Source: CALLJL01 sp964627255 (GTDB lineage Bacteria > Acidobacteriota > Aminicenantia > Aminicenantales > CALLJL01). From it: DNA of 64,000 bases. Positions 9,335 to 18,649 of the stretch are shown piece after piece. The DNA lies in contig CAZVIN010000114.1 in assembly GCA_964627255.1 (NCBI GenBank), positions 14,251-78,250 on the forward strand. Reading direction: 5' to 3'. Within the stretch, counting starts at the first letter, position 1. Each line of letters begins with the position of its first letter. The position numbers were made by a program, and so were the translations under genes. The notes beneath the pieces were generated by a model. The model did not search any database. It was not told the DNA's origin and was given only the letters and a program-made list of their open reading frames with translations.

Positions 9335-10302
9335 TCCCCTGAAGGCCAGAATATGTGCTGCCAGTTCAACCGCCTTTCCACCGCTTGAGCTACTTTAATA
9401 GTATTAAGATGGATAGAAACTGTGTCTTTTATCTCAAAAGCATAGCCACCAGCCAACAGAATGACTACTGGAATGCCCAAACGCCTGGCCTCTTTAATAA
9501 TAATTAAGTCTCTTTCTCTCAATCCTTCCTTAGTTATTTTCAACCCGCCGAGCTGGTCCTTTTCAAAGGGGTCAGCCCCGGCTAAATAAAAGACGAGAGC
9601 CGGCCGGAATTGGCGATAAAGTTTGGGGAAATGAGATTTCAGAGCTGCCAGATATTCCTCATCTCTATCTCCGGACCAGAGTTCAATATCAACCCTACTG
9701 GGCGGCTTTTCAGCCGGATAGAGGTCCATCTGATGGATGGAAAAAGTAAAAACATAATCTTTTTGGCTGAAAATATAGGCTGTCCCGTTGCCGTGATGAA
9801 CATCGCAATCTACCACCATCATCCGCGACAGTCTCCTTTCCTGCCTCATTTTTTCGGCAGCCACGGCCACATCATTTAGGACACAAAAGCCTTCTCCGTG
9901 GTCTGGAAAGGCATGGTGAAAGCCGCCTCCTAAATGAACGGCCAAGCCATTTTCTAAAGCCAAATTGGCCGCCAAAATAGTTCCGCCACACGTGAGCCAG
10001 GCAAAACGAACGAGCTCAGGAGAAAAGGGAAGTTCCAAAGCCATCAGCTCGCCGCGACTTAGGCTTCCGGTTTTTAATTTCTGCACATATTTTGGGGTAT
10101 GAACCAAGAGAACATCCTCGTCCCGGGCCGGCAAAGGCGTGAAAAACTCGGCCTTTCTCACGCCCATTTCTAATAATTTTTCATAAAGAAGGCGGTATTT
10201 TTTTATCGGAAAAACATGTTGGCCGATATCGACCATCCAGTATTCATCGCTGAAGACATATTTCAACGGATAGGGCCGCCGCAAAAGGTCAAACCAGGCC
10301 AT
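9331..10302 (-). CDS. Histone deacetylase family hydrolase (AcuC/HDAC-like)
   Basis: A 323-residue zinc-dependent amidohydrolase of the arginase/deacetylase fold. HLGGGFHHAFPDHGEGFC carries the catalytic His-His pair (about 129-130). VVDCDVHHGNGTA carries the zinc-binding Asp and His (about 167 and 169). AGADPFEKDQLG gives the third Asp ligand, and LLAGGYA the transition-state tyrosine. All active-site residues are present, so it should be active. Bacterial members deacetylate acetyl-lysine proteins (acetyl-CoA synthetase for AcuC), acetylpolyamines or other small amides. There is no acs or acu gene nearby to settle this. Confidence 0.87.
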   Translation of the reverse strand: MAWFDLLRRPYPLKYVFSDEYWMVDIGQHVFPIKKYRLLYEKLLEMGVRKAEFFTPLPARDEDVLLVHTPKYVQKLKTGSLSRGELMALELPFSPELVRFAWLTCGGTILAANLALENGLAVHLGGGFHHAFPDHGEGFCVLNDVAVAAEKMRQERRLSRMMVVDCDVHHGNGTAYIFSQKDYVFTFSIHQMDLYPAEKPPSRVDIELWSGDRDEEYLAALKSHFPKLYRQFRPALVFYLAGADPFEKDQLGGLKITKEGLRERDLIIIKEARRLGIPVVILLAGGYAFEIKDTVSIHLNTIKVAQAVERRLNWQHIFWPSGD

Positions 10303-10761
10303 ACGCTTGGTCTATCAAGATAACAGAAAACAGCGCGGCTTGCCAAGGGAAAATTCCTTCTTCAGCTACAGACATATTGCCCGAGCAATCGGCAGGGAAT
10401 ACAGGAAGAGCCGGTGAAGGAAAGTAGCATTTTGCTGAAATCTGGCGACCAACGTCTCTTCTGCCAGATGCATCCCTTGATGGCCGGAGGTCAGTGCTGG
10501 GTTTGAAAAGTGAAATTACCCCCGAGGCCTCGTTTCTCTAACCCGGAAGTTTTTCTCTCGACCGTTTAGCCGCCTATACCCAATCAGGTTGCGAGCAAAC
10601 AGCTGCTCTCAATTATGTGCTTTATTTAGGCCGCCGTCCTCTTGCCGATAAACTTGAAGAAGGGCGTTCATCTTAAGTAGGAAGGAATCCTTGATACTCG
10701 CTTAAAGAGAAGTTTTTTTATTATTTGCCACCTCTCAAATTTTCTTAACGGGCAATAATTT
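10303..10761. other. Intergenic stretch, possibly containing decayed coding sequence
   Basis: No open frame of useful length exists. Short peptides in shifting plus-strand frames look protein-like, for example SYRHIARAIGR near 10364, but stops interrupt every frame and no family could be assigned. It may be an old gene remnant. It also contains the promoter regions of the deacetylase-like gene and the 3' flank of ppdK. Confidence 0.3.
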
Positions 10762-13482
10762 TCAATCGGCTTCGCCTTCGTGGCGGCCTATATTCACCTG
10801 CGCTGCCGCCAGCCGAGCAATCGGTATCTGGTAGGCGGAACAGCTAACATAATTTAGGCCGACCTGATGGCAGAAGAAGATAGAGCGAGGGTCGCCGCCA
10901 TGGACACCACAAATACCAACCTTGAGCTCTGGTCTTACTTTTCTTCCTTTTTCTACCGCAATCCGCATCAATTCGCCAACGCCCTTAGTATCGAGGGTTT
11001 CAAAGGGGTCGTCAGCCCAGATACCATGGACTAAATAATAATTAAGGAATTTAGCGCTGTCATCACGAGAAATCCCATACGTAGTCTGAGTTAAGTCATT
11101 AGTGCCGAAGGAGAAAAACTCAGCTTCAGTAGCTATTTCGTCAGCCGTTAGAGCAGCTCGCGGAATCTCAATCATTGTACCCACAGAATAATTAATCTCA
11201 ACGCCATACTTCGCCATCACTTCTTGGGCAATTCGGTCAACAATCCGCTTTTGATTACTCAGCTCAGTTAGGGCACCAACTAAAGGAACCATAATCTCTG
11301 GAACGACCTTTTCTCCTTCCTTGGTCAACTGGCAGGCCGCTTCAAAAATAGCCCTGGCTTGCATTTCAATGATTTCCGGATAGGTAATCCCGAGGCGGCA
11401 ACCGCGATGCCCTAACATCGGGTTAAATTCAGAAAGCTGGTTGACCCGCTCTAATAGTTTCGTTAATTCCTCCATCTTCTTTTTATTCCGGCTCTTTTTC
11501 GCTTTAAGTTCAGCTAATTCCACCATCAGGTCTTCCCGCCGGGGCAAAAATTCATGGAGCGGTGGGTCGATGGTTCTGATGGTTACAGGATGACCCTGCA
11601 TCGCCCGGAAAAATTCGATGAAATCCTTTTTTTGGAAAGGAAGCAGTTTATCTAAAGCCCGGCGTCTCTCATCTTCATTTTGAGCCAGAATCATTTCTTT
11701 GATATAAGGCAGCCTTTCTTCGCCAAAAAACATGTGCTCAGTTCTGGCTAACCCAATTCCTTCAGCGCCAAAGGCAAAGGCCACCCGAGCGTCGGCGGGA
11801 GTATCAGCGTTGGCCCGCACCCCAAGGCGTCGGAATTGGTCAGCCCAGGTTAAGAGAAGGGAAAAATAGCGATAAATCGTTGACTCCTCGGGTTTTTTTT
11901 CGCCCTTAACTACCTGGATTATTTCCGAAGGACGAGTTGTCATCCCGCCCTCAAAAACTTCGCCGCTGCTGCCGTCAATTGACAGCCAATCCCCCTCCCT
12001 AAAAATTCTTCGGCCAACCGTAACTGTCTTTGTTTCTTCTTCTATTCTTAGAGCGCCGCAGCCAACGACAGCTGGTTTACCCATCTGGCGTCCCACGACC
12101 GCCGCATGGGAAGTCATCCCGCCCGTGGCCGTTAGAATCCCTTCCGCCGCGCTCATTCCGTGAATATCGTCGGGTGAAGTTTCCGACCGCACCAACAGAA
12201 CTCTCTCTCCTCTATTTTTCCATTCCACCGCTTCTTCGGCGGTGAAAACAATTTGCCCCGAGGCCGCGCCTGGCGAAGCCGCCAATCCTGTGGCCAAAAG
12301 AGAATGCTTCGCCTTTTCTTCTAAATCAAAAACTGGATGAAGGAGCTGGTTTAAAGCCTCAGGCTCCACCTTAAGCAAGGCTTCTTCGGGAGAGCAAATT
12401 CCTTCTTCCACCAGGTCAACAGCTATTTTCACTGCGGCCATCCCGGTCCTTTTTCCGTTACGAGTTTGCAGCATATAGAGACGGCCTTCCTGGATGGTAA
12501 ACTCAAAATCCTGAACGTCTTTATAATGTTGCTCCAGTCTTTCAGTAATCTCCCTTAATTGGGCAAATACTTCTGGCATCTCAAAGGCCAAGTTTTTAAG
12601 CGGCGAGGGAGTGCGGGTCCCGGCCACCACATCTTCACCTTGAGCATTAATCAAGTATTCGCCATAAAGTTCTTTCTCGCCTGTCGCCGGGTTGCGAGTG
12701 AAGCCGACGCCCGTGGCTGACTTGGGCCCAAAATTCCCAAAGACCATCTGCTGAATATTAACCGCCGTGCCTAAGTTTTCTGGAATATGATTGAGTCGGC
12801 GATAGGTTATGGCTCGGGGGTTATTCCAAGACTTAAAAACAGCCGCTATGGCCAACTTGAGCTGAGCCATAACATCTTGGGGAAAGGCTGCGCCTTTTTC
12901 TTTTTGAACTAATTCCAGATAAGCCGCTATTACCTCTTCCAGCATCCCTGCTTCCAGGTCAGCGTCATTGGAAACGCCGAAAGCTTCTTTCTTGGTTCGG
13001 AGAATTTCTTCAAAATTTCTCTTAGGAATCCCCAGAACCACATCCCCAAACATATGAATCAATCGGCGGTAACAATCTAAGGCAAACCGCCGGTTATTAG
13101 TTTTGCGGGCCAAGCCTTCGACGGTCTGCTGATTTAAACCCAGATTAAGCACGGTATCCATCATCCCCGGCATGGAGAATTTGGCCCCAGACCGCACTGA
13201 AACCAAAAGCGGGTTATCAGGGGCGCCAAATTTTTGCCCCGCAGCTTCTTCCAGTCTTTTAAGGTTAGCCAGGATTTCGGCCTCGACCGCTTCGGGCAAA
13301 CTGCCTCCCGAGTTAAGAAAAAGACTGCAAACTTCCGTGCTAATCGTAAAACCGGCCGGTACGGGCAGGCCAATACCGGCCATTTCGGCTAAGTTGGCTC
13401 CTTTGCCGCCTAATAAATCCTTCATGTTCTTGTTGCCCTCAGCCACGCCAGGGCCAAAGAAGTAAACGTACTTAGGACTCAT
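10762..13482 (-). CDS. ppdK: Pyruvate, phosphate dikinase
   Basis: A 906-residue enzyme that reversibly converts pyruvate, ATP and phosphate into PEP, AMP and pyrophosphate, linking glycolysis and gluconeogenesis. The ATG at 13482 has GAGGAG seven bases upstream. The N-terminal ATP-grasp part begins GGKGANLAEMAGIGLPVPAGF. The swivelling domain has the phosphorylated histidine in GGMTSHAAVVGRQMGKPAVV. The C-terminal PEP/pyruvate barrel has GLARTEHMFF, GFGTNDLTQTTYGISRDD-like sequence and the catalytic cysteine in VGICGVHGGDP. Two normally conserved neighbours differ: threonine for arginine before GGMTSH, and valine for glutamate in GICGEH. Confidence 0.95.
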   Translation of the reverse strand: MSPKYVYFFGPGVAEGNKNMKDLLGGKGANLAEMAGIGLPVPAGFTISTEVCSLFLNSGGSLPEAVEAEILANLKRLEEAAGQKFGAPDNPLLVSVRSGAKFSMPGMMDTVLNLGLNQQTVEGLARKTNNRRFALDCYRRLIHMFGDVVLGIPKRNFEEILRTKKEAFGVSNDADLEAGMLEEVIAAYLELVQKEKGAAFPQDVMAQLKLAIAAVFKSWNNPRAITYRRLNHIPENLGTAVNIQQMVFGNFGPKSATGVGFTRNPATGEKELYGEYLINAQGEDVVAGTRTPSPLKNLAFEMPEVFAQLREITERLEQHYKDVQDFEFTIQEGRLYMLQTRNGKRTGMAAVKIAVDLVEEGICSPEEALLKVEPEALNQLLHPVFDLEEKAKHSLLATGLAASPGAASGQIVFTAEEAVEWKNRGERVLLVRSETSPDDIHGMSAAEGILTATGGMTSHAAVVGRQMGKPAVVGCGALRIEEETKTVTVGRRIFREGDWLSIDGSSGEVFEGGMTTRPSEIIQVVKGEKKPEESTIYRYFSLLLTWADQFRRLGVRANADTPADARVAFAFGAEGIGLARTEHMFFGEERLPYIKEMILAQNEDERRRALDKLLPFQKKDFIEFFRAMQGHPVTIRTIDPPLHEFLPRREDLMVELAELKAKKSRNKKKMEELTKLLERVNQLSEFNPMLGHRGCRLGITYPEIIEMQARAIFEAACQLTKEGEKVVPEIMVPLVGALTELSNQKRIVDRIAQEVMAKYGVEINYSVGTMIEIPRAALTADEIATEAEFFSFGTNDLTQTTYGISRDDSAKFLNYYLVHGIWADDPFETLDTKGVGELMRIAVEKGRKVRPELKVGICGVHGGDPRSIFFCHQVGLNYVSCSAYQIPIARLAAAQVNIGRHEGEAD

Positions 13483-13515
13483 GGAATGACTCCTCGCATC
13501 GAGAATAAACAACTA

Positions 13516-13544
13516 ACTATAGCTTTTTAGCCATTAAAATTCAA
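13516..13544 (-). promoter_or_regulatory. Sigma-70 type promoter of ppdK
   Basis: On the minus strand TTGAAT (13539-13544) and TATAGT (13516-13521) are separated by 17 bp and lie about 35 bp upstream of the ppdK start codon. Confidence 0.65.
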
Positions 13545-13611
13545 TAAACCTGGTGGAAATTTGATTAGAATTAATTGATTATGAGTTACCCGAAAAATAA
13601 AAGAGGAAAAA

Positions 13612-14808
13612 TCAGCAAAGACGGCCGGGGTAGCGCTCTAAAGCTAATTGAAAAAGTTCCAGAGCTCGCTTTAAATCTTTTTCCTTCAAGACATAAGCCA
13701 AACGAACTTCATCCTTGCCTCGTCCCTCAGTGGCATAAAAGCCGGAACCCGGAGCCACCATCACGGTTTCTCCATTTACCCGAAACTCGGTGAGTAACCA
13801 GCGGACAAAATTATCGCTATCATCAATCGGCAGCTTCACATTGATATAAAAAGCCCCTTGAGGTTTATGAAGCACTACGCCCGGAATTTTCTTCAGTCCT
13901 TCATAGAGAATGTCGCGGCGCTTCTGATATTCTTCCCTTATCGGCTCAAAATAGCCTCTTCCCAACCGATAAGCGGCCAAGGCTGCCCTTTGTTCCACCG
14001 TCGGCGGACACAATCGAGCTTGGGCGAAGCGGAGCAAAGCTTGATAGACCGCTTCGTTGCGAGTAATTACGGCCCCAATCCGAGCCCCACAACAACTGAA
14101 ACGCTTCGAGACACTGTCGGCGACGATGACCCTGTCTTTAACTTCCTCAAACTCGAGGAGGCTGATATGCTTAAGGCCGTCGTAGATAAACTCCTTGTAA
14201 ACCTCATCGGCGATCAAGAAGAGGTCGTACTTTTTCGCCAGCGATACAACCTCTTCTAACTCCTTTTGGCTGTAAACAGTGCCCGTTGGGTTATTGGGAG
14301 AACAAAGGACAATGGCTCTGGTCTTGGGAGTTATGAGTGCTTCAATCTGCGGGCTCGCTGGTAAATGATAGCCCTCCTCAGCCCGCAGGGTTAGAGGTGT
14401 AATTTTTAAGGCCGCATAAGAGGCAAACCCGTTGTAATTAGTATAGAACGGTTCAGGGATAATAATCTCTTCGCCCGGGTCGGCCACCACGCAGAAAGCG
14501 AAGTGAACGGCCTCTGAACCACCCACCGTGATGATTACGTTATCCGCCTCAAGGCTGAGACCGTAAGAACAAAAATACTCGGCGATAGCCTGTCTCAGGT
14601 CTAAAAATCCCTGGGCCGGACCGTAATTAAGGACTTCGTCATTATAAGCATGAAAGGCCTCAGCCACCGCCTTAGGAGTGGGCACATCAGGGTCGCCGAT
14701 GTTCAGAAAATAGACTTTTATGCCCTGAGCCATTGCTTGGTCTGCATAGGGCTTGAATTTTCTTATGGGCGAAGCCTGGATTGTCCTCCCTCGCTGCGAA
14801 ATTCTCAT
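13612..14808 (-). CDS. Pyridoxal-phosphate-dependent class I/II aminotransferase
   Basis: A 398-residue fold-type I aminotransferase, probably aspartate or alanine type. GDPDVPTPKAV lies near the N-terminus. VGGSEAVHFAFCVVADPGEEI binds the cofactor phosphate. SPNNPTGTVYS carries the Asn, and LIADEVYKEFIY the Asp that contacts the pyridine nitrogen. SVSKRFSCCGARIG has the Schiff-base lysine. The arginine-containing C-terminal region VRLAYV binds the substrate carboxylate. It moves amino groups between an amino acid and 2-oxoglutarate or pyruvate. Substrate cannot be fixed from sequence alone. It stands alone between ppdK and the pyrimidine genes with its own promoter. Confidence 0.9.
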   Translation of the reverse strand: MRISQRGRTIQASPIRKFKPYADQAMAQGIKVYFLNIGDPDVPTPKAVAEAFHAYNDEVLNYGPAQGFLDLRQAIAEYFCSYGLSLEADNVIITVGGSEAVHFAFCVVADPGEEIIIPEPFYTNYNGFASYAALKITPLTLRAEEGYHLPASPQIEALITPKTRAIVLCSPNNPTGTVYSQKELEEVVSLAKKYDLFLIADEVYKEFIYDGLKHISLLEFEEVKDRVIVADSVSKRFSCCGARIGAVITRNEAVYQALLRFAQARLCPPTVEQRAALAAYRLGRGYFEPIREEYQKRRDILYEGLKKIPGVVLHKPQGAFYINVKLPIDDSDNFVRWLLTEFRVNGETVMVAPGSGFYATEGRGKDEVRLAYVLKEKDLKRALELFQLALERYPGRLC

Positions 14809-14845
14809 TAATTATGACTCCTTAAGATGAATATTAAGCTCTTAC

Positions 14846-14874
14846 ATTATCTAAAATTCTAAAAAAGAAATCAA
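14846..14874 (-). promoter_or_regulatory. Sigma-70 type promoter of the aminotransferase gene
   Basis: Minus-strand TTGATT (14869-14874) and GATAAT (14846-14851) with a 17-bp spacer lie about 40 bp before the start codon. Confidence 0.55.
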
Positions 14875-14946
14875 AAATCGGTCCTTTTGAGGCTGACTCC
14901 TTGTCAAACCATGGCTAAAATGGTAGCCTTGGGTTAAATCAAAGCG

Positions 14947-15744
14947 ATGGGCTTATTAGAGAAGCCAGGCCAAATCGTGGAACGGGAAACCTGGGGGGAT
15001 TATCATCGCTTGACTGTTTTTGCGCCGGCTATTGCCTCTAAGGCTCGACCCGGTCAGTTTGTTATGGCCCGCATCAGCTCTAATTATGACCCTTTGCTCC
15101 GCCGTCCTTTTAGCCTGCACGACTGTGACGGGGAGAGAGTAAAAATCTTTTTTAAAGTTAGCGGCCAAGGAACAGCTCTTTTAGCCCAAAAAGAACCCGG
15201 AGACGAGGTTGACCTGCTTGGCCCCTTAGGAAATGGTTTCAGTTTGCTGCCAGAGCCGGTAGCCGCGGCCTTAATCCTCGTCGGCGGAGGGCGGGGCATT
15301 GCTCCGCTTCGTTTTTTGGCCCAGGAGTTAAGAAAATTAGAACAGAAGGTAATAATATTTTATGGAGGAAAAACCCGCCATGACTTGCCCTTAGCTCAAG
15401 AACTCATAGCGGCGGGTTTTGAACTTCGCCTGACGACGGAAGACGGAAGCCTCGGGTTTAAAGGGCTGGTTACTGAATTGTTAGCAGAAGAATTACCTAA
15501 ATTAAAGCCCGGCCGGCTTTACGTCTGCGGCCCCGAAAGCATGATGCACCGAATAGCCGAAATGAATAAAGCCTATCAATTGCCAGCAGAGTTTTCCTTG
15601 GAAGCGCAGATGGGCTGCGGCTTTGGAGTTTGCTATGGCTGCGTCTGGCCAATTCAACGCCCCTCAGGGGTTGAATTCACTCGGATTTGCCAAGAGGGAC
15701 CAATCTTTTCCAGCGAAGTTATCGTCTGGGAGAAAAAGTCATGA
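14947..15744 (+). CDS. pyrK: Dihydroorotate dehydrogenase electron-transfer subunit
   Basis: A 265-residue FAD and [2Fe-2S] protein that passes electrons from dihydroorotate dehydrogenase B to NAD. The FAD-binding domain has LLRRPFSLHD. The NAD-binding part has LVGGGRGIAPLRFLAQEL and YVCGPESMMH. The iron-sulfur ligands are the cysteines of MGCGFGVCYGCVWP plus the later RICQEGP cysteine. It overlaps pyrD by four bases (ATGA), the usual pyrK-pyrD arrangement, so an NAD-dependent class 1B enzyme is predicted. Confidence 0.94.
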   Translation: MGLLEKPGQIVERETWGDYHRLTVFAPAIASKARPGQFVMARISSNYDPLLRRPFSLHDCDGERVKIFFKVSGQGTALLAQKEPGDEVDLLGPLGNGFSLLPEPVAAALILVGGGRGIAPLRFLAQELRKLEQKVIIFYGGKTRHDLPLAQELIAAGFELRLTTEDGSLGFKGLVTELLAEELPKLKPGRLYVCGPESMMHRIAEMNKAYQLPAEFSLEAQMGCGFGVCYGCVWPIQRPSGVEFTRICQEGPIFSSEVIVWEKKS

Positions 15745-16655
15745 CTGACCTTACTTGTGACCTGGGTTTCCTGCGGCTACGCAACCCAGTCATTGCGGCC
15801 AGCGGCACTTTTGGCTATGGCCTCGAAATGGAACCCTATTTAGACCTGGAAGCTCTGGGAGCTTATGTGGTTAAAGGCCTATATCTTCATCCCCGACGCG
15901 GTAATCCTCCGCCGCGTCTGGCTGAAGCTCCGAGTGGTTTGATTAACGCTATTGGCCTCCAAGGAATCGGCGTCGAGGCATTTATCCTTTCGGTCGTGCC
16001 TCGCCTGCAAAAATACCAGACGCCGTTGATTGTCAATGTCTGCGGCGAGACGGAGGAAGAATATGCCGCCGTCATTGAGCGTCTTAACCCCGAAAAAATT
16101 ATTGCGGCTTACGAGCTAAACATCTCTTGTCCCAACGTCAAACAGAATGGCCTTTGCCCGGCCCTTTCCGCGGAGGCCACTTATAACGTTGTTAAGTTAG
16201 CTAAAAGAGTGAGTCAGAAACCAATTATTACCAAACTCTCGCCCAACGTAACCGACATCGTGTCCATAGCCTTAGCGGCCGAAGAAGCCGGTAGCGAGGC
16301 AGTCTCGCTTACCAATACTTTTCTTGCCATGGCTGTTGACCCGGAAACGCGGCGGCCGCGCTTAGCTAATATTTTCGGCGGTTTAAGCGGCCCGGCCATT
16401 AAACCTATCGCGCTGCGCTTGGTCTTTCAGGTGGCCCAGCGGTTGAGAATTCCGGTTATCGGCGGTGGGGGAATTATGAGCGGTCGAGATGCCGTTGAAT
16501 TTTTATTGGTCGGGGCCAAAGCCGTCCAAGTGGGTACCGCCACCCTTATTGACCCTCAAGCGACCATTCGAATTATTAACGAAATCCGGGGCTATTGTGT
16601 CTCTCATCAAGTAGAAAGAATCAGTGATTTGACCGGCGGACTTATTTTAGAATAG
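15741..16655 (+). CDS. pyrD: Dihydroorotate dehydrogenase B catalytic subunit
   Basis: A 304-residue FMN barrel enzyme that oxidises dihydroorotate to orotate in pyrimidine synthesis. The ATG at 15741 overlaps the pyrK stop. NPVIAASGTFGYG is the N-terminal signature. ELNISCPNVKQNG holds the catalytic cysteine of class 1B (the class 2 enzyme has serine here). GGLSGPAIKPIALR and IPVIGGGGIMSGRDAVEFLL bind FMN phosphate. The cysteine base and the adjacent pyrK agree on class 1B. Confidence 0.95.
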   Translation: MTDLTCDLGFLRLRNPVIAASGTFGYGLEMEPYLDLEALGAYVVKGLYLHPRRGNPPPRLAEAPSGLINAIGLQGIGVEAFILSVVPRLQKYQTPLIVNVCGETEEEYAAVIERLNPEKIIAAYELNISCPNVKQNGLCPALSAEATYNVVKLAKRVSQKPIITKLSPNVTDIVSIALAAEEAGSEAVSLTNTFLAMAVDPETRRPRLANIFGGLSGPAIKPIALRLVFQVAQRLRIPVIGGGGIMSGRDAVEFLLVGAKAVQVGTATLIDPQATIRIINEIRGYCVSHQVERISDLTGGLILE

Positions 16656-16699
16656 CAAAAAGATAAAAGGAAAATTAAAACCATCAAAGGATAGGAACC

Positions 16700-17455
16700 A
16701 TGGAATTAGCCTTCGGCGCCGCTGCCAAAAGGATTATTGTTGCTTTGGACGTAGCCACTAAAGAAAAGGCACTGCGGCTTGTCAACGAACTACCGGAAGT
16801 TCAATGGTTTAAAATAGGCTTGGAGCTATTTACTGCCTGCGGGCCCTTCCTGGTGGAGGAAATTCGCAATTTGGGTCATCGGGTTTTCCTCGACCTGAAG
16901 CTCCATGATATTCCAAACACTGTGGCCGGAGCGGTGCGGGCTGCGGTCCGTCATGGTGTTTCTCTGTTAACCTTGCATGCCTCTGGCGGAAAAGAGATGT
17001 TGCGCCGGGGCGCAGAAGCCGCCAAAGAGGAAGCTAATCGGCTCCAGACCTCTCCTCCCAAGCTTGTCGCCGTCACTGTCCTCACGAGCTTGAATGACCA
17101 ACAGGCGAAGGAAATTGGTTGGAAAGAGGGAGTCGAGGCGCAAGTTCTCAGGCTAAGCCTCTTAGCTCGGGAGAGTGGCCTTGATGGCACAGTATGCTCG
17201 GCTCGGGAGATTTCTCTCTTGCGCGCAGAAATGGGGCGAGACTGGCTCTTAGTCACTCCTGGAATAAGACCGACTTGGGCGGCCGCTCAAGACCAACAGA
17301 GAATCCTTACGCCTGTGGAAGCCGTCTCGTTGGGGGCTGATTACCTCGTTATTGGTCGACCGATTACCGCGGCGGAGTCACCGCGGGAGGCTTTTCAGCG
17401 AATAGTGAAAGAGGTAGAGGCTTCAAGCCACGCTTCTGACCGCAAAAATAGCTGA
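16700..17455 (+). CDS. pyrF: Orotidine 5'-phosphate decarboxylase
   Basis: A 251-residue barrel enzyme that makes UMP from OMP. IIVALDVATKEKAL begins the barrel. FLDLKLHDIPNTV carries the catalytic Asp-Lys-Asp array. LLVTPGIRP and GADYLVIGRPIT bind the phosphate. It lies 44 bp after pyrD, giving a pyrK-pyrD-pyrF operon. Its 3' end overlaps the convergent Yip1-family gene by 33 bp. Confidence 0.95.
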   Translation: MELAFGAAAKRIIVALDVATKEKALRLVNELPEVQWFKIGLELFTACGPFLVEEIRNLGHRVFLDLKLHDIPNTVAGAVRAAVRHGVSLLTLHASGGKEMLRRGAEAAKEEANRLQTSPPKLVAVTVLTSLNDQQAKEIGWKEGVEAQVLRLSLLARESGLDGTVCSAREISLLRAEMGRDWLLVTPGIRPTWAAAQDQQRILTPVEAVSLGADYLVIGRPITAAESPREAFQRIVKEVEASSHASDRKNS

Positions 17456-18010
17456 CAGAATCACTCCAAAAACGACAGAAATAACAAAGGCGACGACGAT
17501 ACTAACAATGAAATAGCCCATAACCTTTTCTTTGGGCGTACCCATCAAAGGTGTGGCTATGCCAAGATACAACAGATATAAACCGTAAAGGCTGGCCAAT
17601 ATTACTAAAGGGGAAAGTGCCGGAATTATATAGAGCACACCCGCAACCCAAGCCGGCGTATAAGAAAAAACAGCAATTTTCATCGCCTGTCCAAGATTAG
17701 GCTGAGAGGAAAAGGTGGGAGCTAACGCGTTAATAACAAAACCAGTAATAGCTACCGCGGCCAGCGAAAAAAGGTAAGCGATAACAGCGTAAAGGAGGGC
17801 GGTTCCCAAGCCAAAACGATGCCAGCCAATAAACGGAATCCGCTGGCCAATAAAACCCATCCCGATAAAATGAGCAATTGCCGGGATAGCGGCCAAGATA
17901 GCCGCATAGGAAGTAAATAAAGTGCGAATATCCGTAGGCTCATCCTTGATTTTAGCCCACTCTTCTTTTGGTTTTAATATAATGCCCTGCGCCCGAGCCA
18001 TCAGGTCCAT
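17423..18010 (-). CDS. Yip1 domain family membrane protein
   Basis: A 195-residue protein with about five membrane segments. The N-terminal GIILKPKEEWAKIKDEPTD is the characteristic cytoplasmic motif of bacterial Yip1 (PF04893-type) proteins. The rest alternates hydrophobic helices with short loops (ASLYGLYLLYLGIATPLMGTPKEKVMGYF). The function of bacterial members is unknown. The 3' end overlaps pyrF on the other strand. Confidence 0.8.
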   Translation of the reverse strand: MDLMARAQGIILKPKEEWAKIKDEPTDIRTLFTSYAAILAAIPAIAHFIGMGFIGQRIPFIGWHRFGLGTALLYAVIAYLFSLAAVAITGFVINALAPTFSSQPNLGQAMKIAVFSYTPAWVAGVLYIIPALSPLVILASLYGLYLLYLGIATPLMGTPKEKVMGYFIVSIVVAFVISVVFGVILSAIFAVRSVA

Positions 18011-18122
18011 TTTGTTTCCTCCTCAAGAAGATTTTTCTTTTTATACTCTTTCTTCTACCAATAGTCAACCAAATTTTATTGGTTCTCTTCCTTCTTGCAG
18101 AGGCTAAGCAATAAACCCTGCG

Positions 18123-18500
18123 GAATGGCCTGCTTCTTATCAGGTTTCCGGCGCCTTGATTCTTAGCATCTCCTGGGCGCCGACGGAACTCGCCTCCCTG
18201 ATCATAAAGTTAGCAATGCAGTCTTTAGCCCCCTTTTAACCTTAGCTTTTGTCCAGTTTGGGTTTAGACACCTCGGCAGTCAAAGGTCCCTGGCTCTTTC
18301 GCCAAAAGGTGGCAATTTATTAAGCTCGTGGCTGCTGTATTTCCCTAAAAAACAAGGAAATATGAAATTTTAACCGGGCCATAAACGTATTTTAAATTAG
18401 AAACACGATTTATTATCACCCTCACCTTTAAAGAGGCTAAGGTAAGGCTTTAGAAAGCCTCGCTTTTCCCCAGATAGAAGAGTTCTTTGAGGCAAAAAAA
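18123..18500. repeat. Fullest copy of a diverged dispersed intergenic repeat
   Basis: The left part (about 18123-18220) aligns with 61164-61256, sharing GAATGGC, TCAGGTTT and GAACTCGCCT in order. The right part (about 18295-18445) aligns with 30647-30800, sharing CCAAAAGG, AATTTATTA, AAATATGA and ATTTTAA. No copy has an open reading frame, so the family is non-coding or long dead. It lies in a 700-bp gap between the Yip1 gene and the tRNA genes. Confidence 0.55.
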
Positions 18501-18588
18501 ACGCCAAATATATATATACATATGACAAAAAAGTTCTGGAAACACCGCAATTTTTAGGATGGTTCAAGAAATCCCTCGAAAGTGGATG

Positions 18589-18649
18589 GGGCAGGCTAAG
18601 CCTTCCGTGGCCTATCCCGCCACGCTGGACTTAGTCTTATAACCTGCCC
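18589..18649. other. Nested inverted repeat, candidate structured RNA
   Basis: Three stems nest exactly: 18589-18595 with 18643-18649 (7 bp), 18596-18600 with 18630-18634 (5 bp) and 18606-18611 with 18619-18624 (6 bp, 7-nt loop). The element is 64 bp downstream of tRNA-Cys on the minus strand. No T-run follows it on either strand, so it does not look like an ordinary terminator. No known RNA family was recognised. Confidence 0.4.

Noticed and set aside
10303..10761. Possible alkylguanine-DNA methyltransferase relic (SYRHIARAIGR-like peptide)
   Set aside because: Only one short motif fits. The active-site PCHR motif is absent and all frames are interrupted.
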